Below are positions 32,050-40,310 of a stretch of 64,000 bases of DNA, in pieces. Source of the stretch: Streptomyces sp. HUAS MG91. GTDB taxonomy: Bacteria; Actinomycetota; Actinomycetes; Streptomycetales; Streptomycetaceae. Positions within the stretch are counted from its first letter, which is position 1. Each line of letters begins with the position of its first letter. The stretch lies in contig NZ_CP159534.1 of assembly GCF_040529335.1 (NCBI RefSeq), forward strand, positions 992,001 through 1,056,000, written 5' to 3'. A model generated the notes under the pieces. It did not search any database. It saw nothing but the letters and a program-made list of their open reading frames with translations, and was not told the origin of the DNA. Made by a program: the position numbers and the translations under genes.

Positions 32050-33542
32050 CGCGGCGCCGCCACCTTTCCGGTCTTCTCGGTCTTGTCCCAGGTCATCTGG
32101 GCGTGCCGCATCTCCTGGACGAACGACGCGACCAGGCAGGCGGCCAGCAGCGAGCCGTATCCGGCGAGGTGCAGGAGCGGGGGTGCCAGCCAGCGCAGCC
32201 GGGTGCCGGTCAGCAGCTTGGCGCACCAGGCGATGGGCATGGACAGGGCGAGCCAGGCGTAGACGGCGATCATCACGGGGTGGACCGAGCCGTCCTGGGG
32301 CAGCAGGCCGATCCGGTCGAGCAGGGGGACGAAGACCCCGGGCAGCGCGGTGATGACGAGGATGCAGATGGCGATGGCGCCGGGGTAGATCAGCGCCTCG
32401 AACCAGCTGCGGCGGAACGTCGACGGGTCGATCACGGCCGAGAGCAGCGTGATCAGCAGATAGCAGATCAGGTTGATGACCCACAGCACGTGGAACAGCA
32501 GCCAGGCGCGGTCGGAGTCGCTGAAGTACAGGAACAGCAGGGAGGCCGAGCACGCCACCAGCAGTACGGGAGTGGCCAGCAGGGAGAACCAGATCAGCCC
32601 GAACAGGAACGAGCCGAGGCGGTGGGTGCCGCCCGAGGTCCGGCCGCGGAACCAGACGTCGCGGTAGCGGCGGGTGACCTGGAGGTTCCCGCGCGCCCAG
32701 CGCAGCCGCTGCTTCCACAGGCCCGCGAGGCTCGCGGGTTCCTCGGCGAGCACGGTGGCGTAGCCGTCGAAGACGACGCGGCGCCCGGCCAGTTGGGTCT
32801 CGAAGGTGGTGACGGTGTCCTCGGCGAGGGTGCTGGTGTCGAACCGGCCGCCGATCGCCTCCAGGTTGGCCCGGGTGTGGAGCTGGGCGCCGCCGGCCAG
32901 ACAGGCGACGACGCCCAGCACGTTCTGGGCGCGCCGGGCGGCGGCCTGGGCGGTGATGTACTCGTAGGCGATGTAGCGGGTGAGGTAGTTGCCCTGTTTC
33001 CCGCTGCCCTCCTTGATGTACGCGGTCACGGCGCCCACCTCGGGGTCGGCGAGGTGCCGGGTCATCCGCCACAGCGCGTCCCGCTCGAAGACGACGTCGG
33101 CGTCCATGACGAGCACCGCCTCGGCCCAGTCGTCGTCGAGGACGTGGGCGAGGCCGTGGTTGAGGGTGTGGGCCTTGCCCTGGCCGCCCTGTTCGCGGCG
33201 CAGGTGCCGCACCTGGCCGGGGTGGCGGCGGATCAGCGCGCTCATCACCTCGGGCGTCTCGTCGGTGCTGGCGTCGTCGATGATGACGACGCGCAGCCGG
33301 TCGGCCGGGTAGTGCAGGGCGAGCAGGGCCTCGACGGAGCCGGTGAGGACGGGGGCCTCGTTCCACGCCGGGATGAGGATGGCGGTGCGCGGCAGGTACA
33401 CGTCGCCCCGGTCCTCGTAGAGGTGCCGGAAGCGTTGCAGGCCGATGAGCAGGAACTGGATCACGCCGATGACCAGCGGCACCGCGCCGAGGAAGACGAT
33501 CACCTCGGCGACGGTGTGCGCGATCCCGCTCAGGACGTGCAT
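32046..33542 (-). CDS. Processive GT2 membrane glycosyltransferase
   Basis: 498 residues from the ATG at 33542. One N-terminal membrane segment (AEVIVFLGAVPLVIGVIQFL), then a cytosolic GT-A domain with all hallmarks: LIPAWNE, IDDAST, the DxD motif (VMDADVVF), the ED pair (TLAEDTVTT) and QRLRW. Four or five further C-terminal membrane segments follow. This is the layout of hyaluronan, cellulose and poly-GlcNAc synthases: it extends a polymer from a UDP-sugar and moves it across the membrane. It overlaps the PHP gene by 13 bp and the small membrane protein by 4 bp. Confidence 0.92.
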   Translation of the reverse strand: MHVLSGIAHTVAEVIVFLGAVPLVIGVIQFLLIGLQRFRHLYEDRGDVYLPRTAILIPAWNEAPVLTGSVEALLALHYPADRLRVVIIDDASTDETPEVMSALIRRHPGQVRHLRREQGGQGKAHTLNHGLAHVLDDDWAEAVLVMDADVVFERDALWRMTRHLADPEVGAVTAYIKEGSGKQGNYLTRYIAYEYITAQAAARRAQNVLGVVACLAGGAQLHTRANLEAIGGRFDTSTLAEDTVTTFETQLAGRRVVFDGYATVLAEEPASLAGLWKQRLRWARGNLQVTRRYRDVWFRGRTSGGTHRLGSFLFGLIWFSLLATPVLLVACSASLLFLYFSDSDRAWLLFHVLWVINLICYLLITLLSAVIDPSTFRRSWFEALIYPGAIAICILVITALPGVFVPLLDRIGLLPQDGSVHPVMIAVYAWLALSMPIAWCAKLLTGTRLRWLAPPLLHLAGYGSLLAACLVASFVQEMRHAQMTWDKTEKTGKVAAPR

Positions 33543-34270
33543 CGCGCCTCCGCCTCGGCCAGGGCCTGCCGCACCCAGGGGAAGACGCCGACGGCGTCCG
33601 CGCGGTGCGCGTCGCTGCCCGCGACGAGCCGCACCCCGGCGCGGCCGAGCAGGGCCGCGGTGCGCGGGGCCGGGCAGCGCCACTTCTCGTTGAGTTCGAC
33701 CGGGACGCCGTGCGTGCGGCAGGCGCGGGCCAGCGGCTCCAGGAGCGCCGCGTCGACGGCCGCCTCGTCGAGCCCGGCCTTGGGCAGCACGCTGAACAGG
33801 TGGGCGACGTGGGCGCTGCGGCCCGCCGGTACCGCGCGCACGGCCCGCGCCGTGGCCCGCACGAGGAGTTCGAGCGCCGCGGCGGGGGTGAGGGCGCCGG
33901 TGGCGAGCCGGTCGCGGACCTCGTCGGGGTGGGCGGGCCCGTCCGGGAGCGGGAAGCGGTGGTCGGCGAGGGCCACGTGGTCGATGCCGGTGAGGTCGTC
34001 GGGCAGGTCGAGGCGGCCCGCGGTGTCCATGATCTTCGCCTCGACGCCGCAGACCAGGCTGACGGGGGTGGTGATGCGGGCGGCGCGCACGGCGGCCACG
34101 TATTCCGGCAGATACGTGGTGTCGGCGCGTACGTGGTCGGTGAGGATCAGGGTGCCGAGTCCGGCGCTCTCGGCGGCGGCGACGACCTGGTCGAGCGGAT
34201 CGTGGCCGTCGGAGAAGTCGGTGTGGGTGTGGAAGTCGGCGCGCAGGACGAGGGGGGAGCGGGGACTCAT
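33530..34270 (-). CDS. PHP-domain phosphoesterase
   Basis: 246 residues from the ATG at 34270. Metal-binding motifs of the PHP fold are present: ADFHTHTDFSDG (HxHxxxSDG type), LILTDH, the Glu of VCGVEAKIM, ALADH, a His in GRSAHVAHLF, and GSDAH near the C-terminus. Members hydrolyse phosphate esters (histidinol-phosphatase, nucleotide 3'-phosphatase and tyrosine phosphatase types). In capsule loci PHP phosphatases (CpsB/YwqE) act on the export kinase, but no such kinase is present here. It overlaps both neighbours, so it belongs to the five-gene unit. Confidence 0.88.
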   Translation of the reverse strand: MSPRSPLVLRADFHTHTDFSDGHDPLDQVVAAAESAGLGTLILTDHVRADTTYLPEYVAAVRAARITTPVSLVCGVEAKIMDTAGRLDLPDDLTGIDHVALADHRFPLPDGPAHPDEVRDRLATGALTPAAALELLVRATARAVRAVPAGRSAHVAHLFSVLPKAGLDEAAVDAALLEPLARACRTHGVPVELNEKWRCPAPRTAALLGRAGVRLVAGSDAHRADAVGVFPWVRQALAEAEARCTS

Positions 34271-35343
34271 CGCGGGCCTCCGGCTCCGGTTCCCGTCTCT
34301 CGCGCGTCTCCCATGTCGCCGAGTTCGCGGGGGTGCAGCACGACGTCCTGCCAGTGCCGGACGACGGCGGTCTCGCGGTGGGCGATCCGGTCGGGCAGTT
34401 CGGCGCCGAGGAGTCCGGCGACGGCCCAGCGGGGCATGTCGACGCCGGCGGCGACGGTGAGCGAGAGTCCGCCCGGCGGGCGGGGGTTGACCTCCAGGAG
34501 CGCGGGCCGGCCGTCGCGGTCCTCGCGCACCTGGACGTTGAGGACGCCGCGCAGGCCCAGCGTGTGCACCGTGGCCTCGGCGAGCGCGGACAGTCCGGGC
34601 GCGTGCAGGACGCGGCCGGCGACGACGATCCCGGAGTCGGTCTTGTCGCGGGCGCGCGGCACGGCGGCCACCACCCGTCCGGTGCCGTCGGTGAGCACGT
34701 CCACGGAGTACTCGGTGCCGGGCAGCATCTCCTGGACCAGGTACGAGCCGTCCTGCGGGAGCCGGGCGAGACCGGCCGCGTCCTCGACGAGCGTCACGCC
34801 GCGCGAGCCGGAGCCGGTGCGGGGTTTGGCGATGGCGGGGAAGCCGCCGTCGAACCCGTTGTCGGCGCCGGCGTCCGCCGGTCCGAGCAGCCGGGTGACC
34901 GGGACCCGTACGGCGCCTTCGCACGCCTGGGCGAGCCGCCATTTGTCCAGGCAGGTCTCCAGCCCGTCGGCGTCCGGGACCAGGACCCGCACCCCGGCGT
35001 CGGCGAAGCTGTCGGCGGCGCGGGCGAGGGCGACGAGTTCCGCGTCCACGGTGGGCACGAGCACGTCGACGTCGTACCGGCGGCACAGGGCCAGGGCGGC
35101 CCGCGCGAAGGCCGGGTCGTCGCCGGGCGGCAGCAGCAGCCGGTAGGCGCGGGGCACGAGGTACAGGCCGGCGCCGAGCGGGTCGATGTCGGCGGCGTAC
35201 CGCTCGGCCGCGCCGTCGAGGGCGCGCAGGAAGCAGACGCCGGACGGTCCGCCGGCGCCGGTGACCAGCACTCTGGGCGGCCGGCCGAGGGGCGCCGCGA
35301 GATCGGGGCCGGTGTCCGGCGCGGGCCGGTTCGGCTCAGCCAT
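34267..35343 (-). CDS. ATP-grasp ligase (carbamoyl-phosphate-synthase-like)
   Basis: 358 residues from the ATG at 35343 (index start MAEPNRP; a longer start exists). The N-terminal pre-ATP-grasp Rossmann part has VLVTGAGGPSGVCFLRAL. The ATP-grasp domain shows FPAIAKPRTGSGSRGV, LVQEMLPGTEYSVDV and the Mg-binding LLEVNPRPPGGLSLT. It joins a carboxylate to an amine or similar through an acyl-phosphate. In this setting it may add an amino acid to an amino sugar, but the substrate is unknown. It overlaps the PIG-L gene by 8 bp and the PHP gene by 4 bp. Confidence 0.88.
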   Translation of the reverse strand: MAEPNRPAPDTGPDLAAPLGRPPRVLVTGAGGPSGVCFLRALDGAAERYAADIDPLGAGLYLVPRAYRLLLPPGDDPAFARAALALCRRYDVDVLVPTVDAELVALARAADSFADAGVRVLVPDADGLETCLDKWRLAQACEGAVRVPVTRLLGPADAGADNGFDGGFPAIAKPRTGSGSRGVTLVEDAAGLARLPQDGSYLVQEMLPGTEYSVDVLTDGTGRVVAAVPRARDKTDSGIVVAGRVLHAPGLSALAEATVHTLGLRGVLNVQVREDRDGRPALLEVNPRPPGGLSLTVAAGVDMPRWAVAGLLGAELPDRIAHRETAVVRHWQDVVLHPRELGDMGDARETGTGAGGPR

Positions 35344-36457
35344 GGTCGCCTGCGAAGAAGCCGAGCGGTGTGGCGTCACGGATGACCTCCAGGGGTTCGG
35401 CGTACCGGGCCTGGGAGAAGCGGCCCCAGTAGCGGGCGGTCGAGCGCAGCAGGTCCTCGTCGAGGTACCAGCGGCTGCCGGCCTGGGAGCCGTGCGCCTT
35501 GATGGCGGCGAGCTTCGCCTCCAGGTCGGACTCGCTCAGCCCGACGAAGCGGTTGGGGTGGTACGAGACGGTGGCGGACGGCGACTGGTAGCAGGCGAGG
35601 CGCGGGACGCGGCGGCAGGCGACGAGGGTGGCGCGGTGCACCGCCCGGTGGTCCTGATGGGTGTCGCTGTCGGAGTGCACGAGCACGACGTCGGGCCGGG
35701 TCTCGGCCACCGTGCGCTCGATGATGCGGACGGTGCTGCTGTCGTCGGTGATGGAACCGTCGGGCAGGTCCTCCATCACGAGCCGCGCGCCCATGACCTC
35801 GGCGGCGCGCAGGGCCTCGTCGCCCCGCCGCTCGGGGTCGCCCCCGCCGCCGCCGTGGGAGAGGGTCAGCACGGTGATGTCCCAGCCCTCGTCGGCCCGC
35901 AGATGGACGATTCCGCCCGCGCCGATCTCCACGTCGTCCGGGTGGGCGCCGACCACGAGCATGCTCACGGGCTTCGGTCCGGGGCCGGTGGCCGGAGACG
36001 CGGGGGTCTGGTGCCGGGCCCGGCTGACGGCCGCGATCAGTCCGGGCAGGTCGTCGCGTTCGACCATGTCGACGGCGCGGCCGCGCAGGGCGGCCAGCGC
36101 GCGCCGGGTGCTCGGGGCCTCGTCGGTGACCACGACCGGTACGCCCGGGTTCTGCGCGTACCACTCGCCGAGGAACGCGGTCAGGTCGTCGTCGTCCCCG
36201 CCGAGTCCGCTGTCCCATACGGCGATGTCCCAGGCCCGCACGGTCGACGGGGGTCTGCGTCCGGCTTCGAGGAACGCGGCGGACGATCCCACGGTGTGCA
36301 CCTGGGCCACTCCGTTGTCACGCAGCGCCTCGGCGGCGGCGGACGCCGTCCGCTCGTCGCGGTCCGCCAGCAGAAGACGGGCCCCGGACAGGACGGGCCG
36401 TGCGTCGTGCGCGGATGTCCCCCTGTCATCGGAATCCTGGAAAGATTGGCTGGACAT
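35336..36457 (-). CDS. Receiver-like domain fused to a PIG-L deacetylase
   Basis: 373 residues from the ATG at 36457 (376 from 36466). Residues about 20-145 look like a CheY-type receiver: LLLADRDERTASAAAEALRD, the phospho-Asp position in DIAVWDSGLGG, VVVTDEAP, then VDMVERDDLPGLIAAVSRA, where the usual switch Lys is absent. Residues about 160-370 are a PIG-L/LmbE deacetylase with the zinc motif VVGAHPDDVEIGAGG and a later HQDH. PIG-L proteins remove acetyl groups from GlcNAc-type sugars (as MshB does). It is the first gene of the five-gene minus-strand unit; no clear ribosome site is seen. Confidence 0.88.
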   Translation of the reverse strand: MSSQSFQDSDDRGTSAHDARPVLSGARLLLADRDERTASAAAEALRDNGVAQVHTVGSSAAFLEAGRRPPSTVRAWDIAVWDSGLGGDDDDLTAFLGEWYAQNPGVPVVVTDEAPSTRRALAALRGRAVDMVERDDLPGLIAAVSRARHQTPASPATGPGPKPVSMLVVGAHPDDVEIGAGGIVHLRADEGWDITVLTLSHGGGGGDPERRGDEALRAAEVMGARLVMEDLPDGSITDDSSTVRIIERTVAETRPDVVLVHSDSDTHQDHRAVHRATLVACRRVPRLACYQSPSATVSYHPNRFVGLSESDLEAKLAAIKAHGSQAGSRWYLDEDLLRSTARYWGRFSQARYAEPLEVIRDATPLGFFAGDHG

Positions 36458-36480
36458 ATCCGACATAAGGGCAACTGTAC

Positions 36481-36497
36481 AGTCCGTTTTGCGGACT
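36481..36497. promoter_or_regulatory. Inverted repeat in the PIG-L/HtpX divergent promoter region
   Basis: AGTCCG-TTTTG-CGGACT (36481-36497) lies 24 bp before the PIG-L start and 105 bp before htpX. It may be an operator for the glycan-type operon. I could not assign clear -10/-35 boxes. Confidence 0.35.
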
Positions 36498-36602
36498 TCC
36501 GGGGGCCGAAAGGCTCTACTGGAAGTGGGCGATTCCCCCGGCACCGTTTACGCCGCCGACAGCGACGAAGGGGGAGAATTGAGACCGAGACCTGGAGGAG
36601 CC

Positions 36603-37502
36603 ATGGCGCAGACCCGCTTCGCCCCCGACCGTGGGCTGACCTCACGCATGGTCACGACGATGTTCTTCATCGGACTGCTGTACGTCGTGATCGTCGGGGT
36701 GCTCGTCGTCCTGCTCAAAGGCGCGTGGGTGGTGATCCTGCTGTTCGCGGGCGCGCTGTTCGTCGCCCAGTTCTGGTTCAGCGACCGCATTGCCGCCTTC
36801 AGCATGGGCGCGCGCGAGGTCACCCCGGAGCAGGCGCCGGAGCTGCACGCCGCGGTGGACCGGCTGTGCGCGCTGGCGGACATGCCGAAGCCCCGGGTGG
36901 CCATCGCCGAATCGGACGTGCCGAACGCGTTCGCGACCGGCCGCAACCAGAAGAACTCGATGGTGTGCGCCACGACGGGCCTGCTGCGCCGGCTGGAGCC
37001 GGAGGAGCTGGAGGGCGTCCTGGCGCACGAGCTGTCGCACGTGGCGCACCGCGACGTGGCCGTGATGACCATCGCCTCGTTCCTGGGCGTGCTCGCCGGG
37101 CTGATCACCCGGTCCGCCCTGTGGAGCGGGGTGGGCCGCAGCAACCGCGACAACAACGCGGCCGCGGCCGTCCTGATCGTCACCGCGGTCAGCGCCGTCG
37201 TCTACGCCATCAGCTTCCTGCTCACCCGGCTGCTCTCGCGCTACCGCGAGCTGTCCGCCGACCGGGCGGCCGCGCTGCTGACGGGCCGGCCGTCCGCCCT
37301 CGCGTCGGCACTGACCAAGGTGACCGGCCAGATGGCGCGGATCCCGACCCGGGACCTGCGCAAGGCCGAACCGTTCAACGCCTTCTTCTTCGCCCCCGCG
37401 TTCAACAAGGAGAGCGTCAACAAGCTGCTGTCCTCGCACCCCACCCTCGAACAGCGCCTCGACCAGCTGGGCCGCATCTCGGCGCAGCTCGGCCGCCCGT
37501 AG
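36603..37502 (+). CDS. htpX: HtpX-like M48 membrane metalloprotease
   Basis: 299 residues. Two N-terminal membrane segments (MFFIGLLYVVIVGVLVVLLK and a second) precede the zinc motif HELSH (about 146-150). Two more membrane segments follow, and the third zinc ligand Glu lies in YRELSADRAAALLTG. It degrades damaged membrane proteins. The N-terminal segment AESDVPNAFATGRNQKNSMV is standard. The start at 36603 has GGAGGAGCC before it. pspAB follows 28 bp later, a conserved pairing in actinobacteria. Confidence 0.95.
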   Translation: MAQTRFAPDRGLTSRMVTTMFFIGLLYVVIVGVLVVLLKGAWVVILLFAGALFVAQFWFSDRIAAFSMGAREVTPEQAPELHAAVDRLCALADMPKPRVAIAESDVPNAFATGRNQKNSMVCATTGLLRRLEPEELEGVLAHELSHVAHRDVAVMTIASFLGVLAGLITRSALWSGVGRSNRDNNAAAAVLIVTAVSAVVYAISFLLTRLLSRYRELSADRAAALLTGRPSALASALTKVTGQMARIPTRDLRKAEPFNAFFFAPAFNKESVNKLLSSHPTLEQRLDQLGRISAQLGRP

Positions 37503-37530
37503 GCACCACGGGAAGGAACCAGGACGCCGT

Positions 37531-38091
37531 ATGGGATTCCTCGACGCCATCCTCGGCCGGAGCAAACCGGTCCGCCCCGACCTCGACCAGCTCTTCGCCC
37601 TCCCCTCGGCCGCCATCACCTTGCAGGCCGCCGCGTCACTCGTCCCGACCGGGGCGGGGTCCGTCTGCTTCGCGACCGTCGAGGGCGGCGCGTTCGCCCG
37701 TATCCAGCAGGACATGGGCGAACTCCTCGACGGCCCCGTGACGTTCACCCAGGACGGCCTCGGCTACACCTGGCTCGAGGTGCGCCACACGCCGGACGAC
37801 GTGGCGGGCCTGGTCAACGACCTGCACGCGGTGAACACCTCGCTGGAGGAGAGCGGATTCGGCCCGCACCTGCTCTGCTCCCTGATCGGCTTCACGGACG
37901 GCCAGGGGCGCTCCGTCGCGCTCGTCTACCTCTACAAGCGCGGCACCTTCTACCCCTTCGCCCCCAAGGAGGGGCAGAAGCGGGACAACTCCCTGGAGCT
38001 GGAGGTGCGCGCCGCCCTCACCGACGACCTGCGCGTGGAGCAGGACCTCGGCCGGTGGTTCCCCGTCTGGGACGCCCCCGGCCTGACCTGA
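37531..38091 (+). CDS. pspAB: PspA-associated protein PspAB
   Basis: 186 residues, start MGFLDAILGRSKPV, the usual beginning of PspAB. Soluble, no membrane segments. It recurs directly after htpX in Streptomyces and is linked to the phage-shock/PspA envelope-stress response. The two genes probably form one operon. Confidence 0.9.
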   Translation: MGFLDAILGRSKPVRPDLDQLFALPSAAITLQAAASLVPTGAGSVCFATVEGGAFARIQQDMGELLDGPVTFTQDGLGYTWLEVRHTPDDVAGLVNDLHAVNTSLEESGFGPHLLCSLIGFTDGQGRSVALVYLYKRGTFYPFAPKEGQKRDNSLELEVRAALTDDLRVEQDLGRWFPVWDAPGLT

Positions 38092-38109
38092 GTCCGGATT
38101 CCGGTCCCG

Positions 38110-39039
38110 CTACGGGAGCGTGTGCCCGGCCGCGCGGAAGAGCCGGTACCACTCCTCGCGCGTGAGGGGCAGCTCGGAGCCGGCCGCCGACTCGGCCACC
38201 CGGCCCGGGTTGGTGGTGCCGAGGACCACCTGCATGTTCGCGGGGTGCCGGGTGATCCAGGCGACGGCGACGCCGGTCGGCGTCACCTCGTACTTGGCGG
38301 CCAACTCGTCCAGTACGTCGTTGAGTTCGGGGTGCGTCTCACGGTCGCCGATGAAGACCCCGTCGAAGAAGCCCTTCTGGAACGGCGACCAGGCCTGGAG
38401 GGTCATCCCGTGGAGCCGGGAGTAGTCGAGCAGGCCGTTGTCACGGCTGACGGACTGGTCGAGTCCGGCCATGTTCGCGGCGATCCCGGAGGCGATCATC
38501 GGGCAGTGGGTGATGCTCAGCTGCACCTGGTTGGCGACCAGGGGCTGTCGCACGGCGGTCTTGAGGAGCTCGACCTGGCCCGGGGTGTGGTTGGAGACGC
38601 CGAAGTTCACGACCTTGCCGGCCGCGTGCAGCTCGTCGAAGGCCGCGGCCACCTCCTCGGGCTCGACGAGGGTGTCGGGCCGGTGCAGCAGAAGCAGGTC
38701 GAGGTAGTCGGTGCGCAGGGCCGCCAGTGACTCGTCGACGGTGCGCAGAATGTGCTCTTTGGAGAAGTCGAAGTAGCCGGACCGGATACCGACCTTGCTC
38801 TGGATGACGATCGCTTCCCGCTCGGCGGCGGTGAGCTTGACGGCCTGTCCGAAGCGCTCTTCGCAGGCGTGGCGTGTGGGGCCGTAGATGTCGGCGTGGT
38901 CGAAGGTGTTGACGCCCGCGTCCCGGGCGCTGCCGTAGAGCGTGCGGATGTCCTCGTCGGGGAGTTCGGCGATGCGCATCAGCCCCAGGACGATGTTCGA
39001 GGCGCGCAGCTCGGTGCGGGGGAAGGAGATCGTCTTCAT
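38110..39039 (-). CDS. Aldo/keto reductase (YdhF-like)
   Basis: 309 residues, a TIM-barrel NADPH-dependent reductase. The catalytic tetrad is visible as Asp and Tyr in NTFDHADIYGP, Lys in VIQSKVGI, and His in LLLLHRPD. The C-terminal cofactor loop is VVLGTTNPGRV. It is most like E. coli YdhF. Substrate unknown. Transcribed away from the carboxypeptidase gene. Confidence 0.92.
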   Translation of the reverse strand: MKTISFPRTELRASNIVLGLMRIAELPDEDIRTLYGSARDAGVNTFDHADIYGPTRHACEERFGQAVKLTAAEREAIVIQSKVGIRSGYFDFSKEHILRTVDESLAALRTDYLDLLLLHRPDTLVEPEEVAAAFDELHAAGKVVNFGVSNHTPGQVELLKTAVRQPLVANQVQLSITHCPMIASGIAANMAGLDQSVSRDNGLLDYSRLHGMTLQAWSPFQKGFFDGVFIGDRETHPELNDVLDELAAKYEVTPTGVAVAWITRHPANMQVVLGTTNPGRVAESAAGSELPLTREEWYRLFRAAGHTLP

Positions 39040-39151
39040 GCCCGCATCCTCTCAGGCGGCGGGACGGCACGAGATCCACCAGGCGTCCGCACGCAATCTT
39101 CATGGATCGTCAGAACCGTCGGGCCTGTTACCCGGTTATGACATGGCGATC

Positions 39152-39182
39152 TTGACACTCGCTGTCGGCCCGCAAGTAGGTT
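39152..39182 (+). promoter_or_regulatory. Vegetative-type promoter for the D-Ala-D-Ala carboxypeptidase
   Basis: TTGACA (39152-39157), 19-bp spacer, TAGGTT (39177-39182), about 57 bp before the start codon at 39240. It is close to the HrdB consensus, though the spacer is one longer than ideal. Confidence 0.55.
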
Positions 39183-39239
39183 CGGTATGCACTGATCTTT
39201 TTCTTATGACAGAACCGGCGTCCCGCGCCGGGAGAAGGG

Positions 39240-40253
39240 ATGCCTATGGGTAGCCACGCCCGCCCCAACCGGCTGCACCGCACCGGAGCCCGGGTCGCCA
39301 CGGTCGCGCTGTTCGGCGCCTTCCTGCCGATCGCCGCGGGCGGCCTCGCGCAGGCCGACACCCAGCCCGTCACGCACTCCGCCGGCGAGAGCGACCTGGC
39401 GGGCACCGACACGTCCGCGCCCGCGGGCCAGGACCGGAGCGCGCCGGAGACGAGAACCGGCTCCCAGGACGTCCCCGACACCGCGCTCACCAACGCCTAC
39501 CTGCTGGACGCCCGTGACGGCAGCCAGGAGCGGGAGATGTGGGCCGGGGCCCAGGCCGACCAGAGCGTGTCGATGGCCAGCACCACCAAGATCATGACCG
39601 CCCTCGTCGTGCTCCGGCACCCGGAGTGGCTCGACCGGCAGATCACGGTGAAGCAGGAGTACCGCGACTACGTCCAGGAGAACGGCGCCAGCACCGCCGA
39701 CCTCCAGACCGGCGACATGCTGACCGCCCGTCAGCTGCTGCACGCGATGCTCATCCCGTCCGGCGGAGACGCCGCGATGGCCCTGGCCGACGCCTTCGGC
39801 ACCGGGGACACGATGGACGCGCGGATCGCGGACTTCGAGAGCCGGATGAACGCCGAGGCGGGGCAGCTGGGCATGACCGGCACGCACTTCGACTCGTTCG
39901 ACGGCATCTCGCACGGCGACAACCGCAGCACCGCCCGCGATCTGGCCAAGCTGGGCCAGCGCGCGATGCTGCAGCCGGTGTTCGCCGACATCGTGAAGAC
40001 GAAGAAGTTCGAGACCGAGGCCCCCGCGGCCAACGGCCGTACCCGGTACTACACCTGGGTCACCACCAACGATCTCCTGAGCAGCTACGACGGCGCTCTG
40101 GGCATCAAGACGGGCAGCGGCTCGGAGGCCGGTTACTCCCTCGTCTTCGCCGCGAAGCGGGACAACCGCACACTGGTCGGCGCGATCGTCGGGGCCGACA
40201 AGGAGGTCTTCGCCGACGCCACGAAGATCCTCGACTGGGGTTTCGCCCACTGA
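39240..40253 (+). CDS. D-alanyl-D-alanine carboxypeptidase (penicillin-binding protein 5 type)
   Basis: 337 residues, start ATG 39240 (GGAG 5 bases upstream; ATG 39246 also possible). A signal peptide (about 1-39, cleavage near AQADT) leads into a low-complexity linker, then the serine transferase domain: SMASTTKIM (SxxK), IPSGGDAAM (the SxN element, here SGG), and IKTGSGSEAG (KTG). It trims the pentapeptide stem of peptidoglycan outside the membrane. There is no C-terminal membrane anchor, so the protein is probably secreted. A HrdB-like promoter is upstream. Confidence 0.93.
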   Translation: MPMGSHARPNRLHRTGARVATVALFGAFLPIAAGGLAQADTQPVTHSAGESDLAGTDTSAPAGQDRSAPETRTGSQDVPDTALTNAYLLDARDGSQEREMWAGAQADQSVSMASTTKIMTALVVLRHPEWLDRQITVKQEYRDYVQENGASTADLQTGDMLTARQLLHAMLIPSGGDAAMALADAFGTGDTMDARIADFESRMNAEAGQLGMTGTHFDSFDGISHGDNRSTARDLAKLGQRAMLQPVFADIVKTKKFETEAPAANGRTRYYTWVTTNDLLSSYDGALGIKTGSGSEAGYSLVFAAKRDNRTLVGAIVGADKEVFADATKILDWGFAH

Positions 40254-40272
40254 CCGGGCGCCCTCGGCCGGC

Positions 40273-40305
40273 GCCCCGCTCCCCCGCCCGCCGGAGGAGC
40301 GGGGC
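40273..40305. terminator. Hairpin between convergent carboxypeptidase and Mrr-type genes
   Basis: GCCCCGCTCC (40273-40282) and GGAGCGGGGC (40296-40305), perfect 10-bp arms with a 13-base loop. It lies between the two stop codons and probably serves both directions. Confidence 0.65.
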
Positions 40306-40310
40306 CCGCT

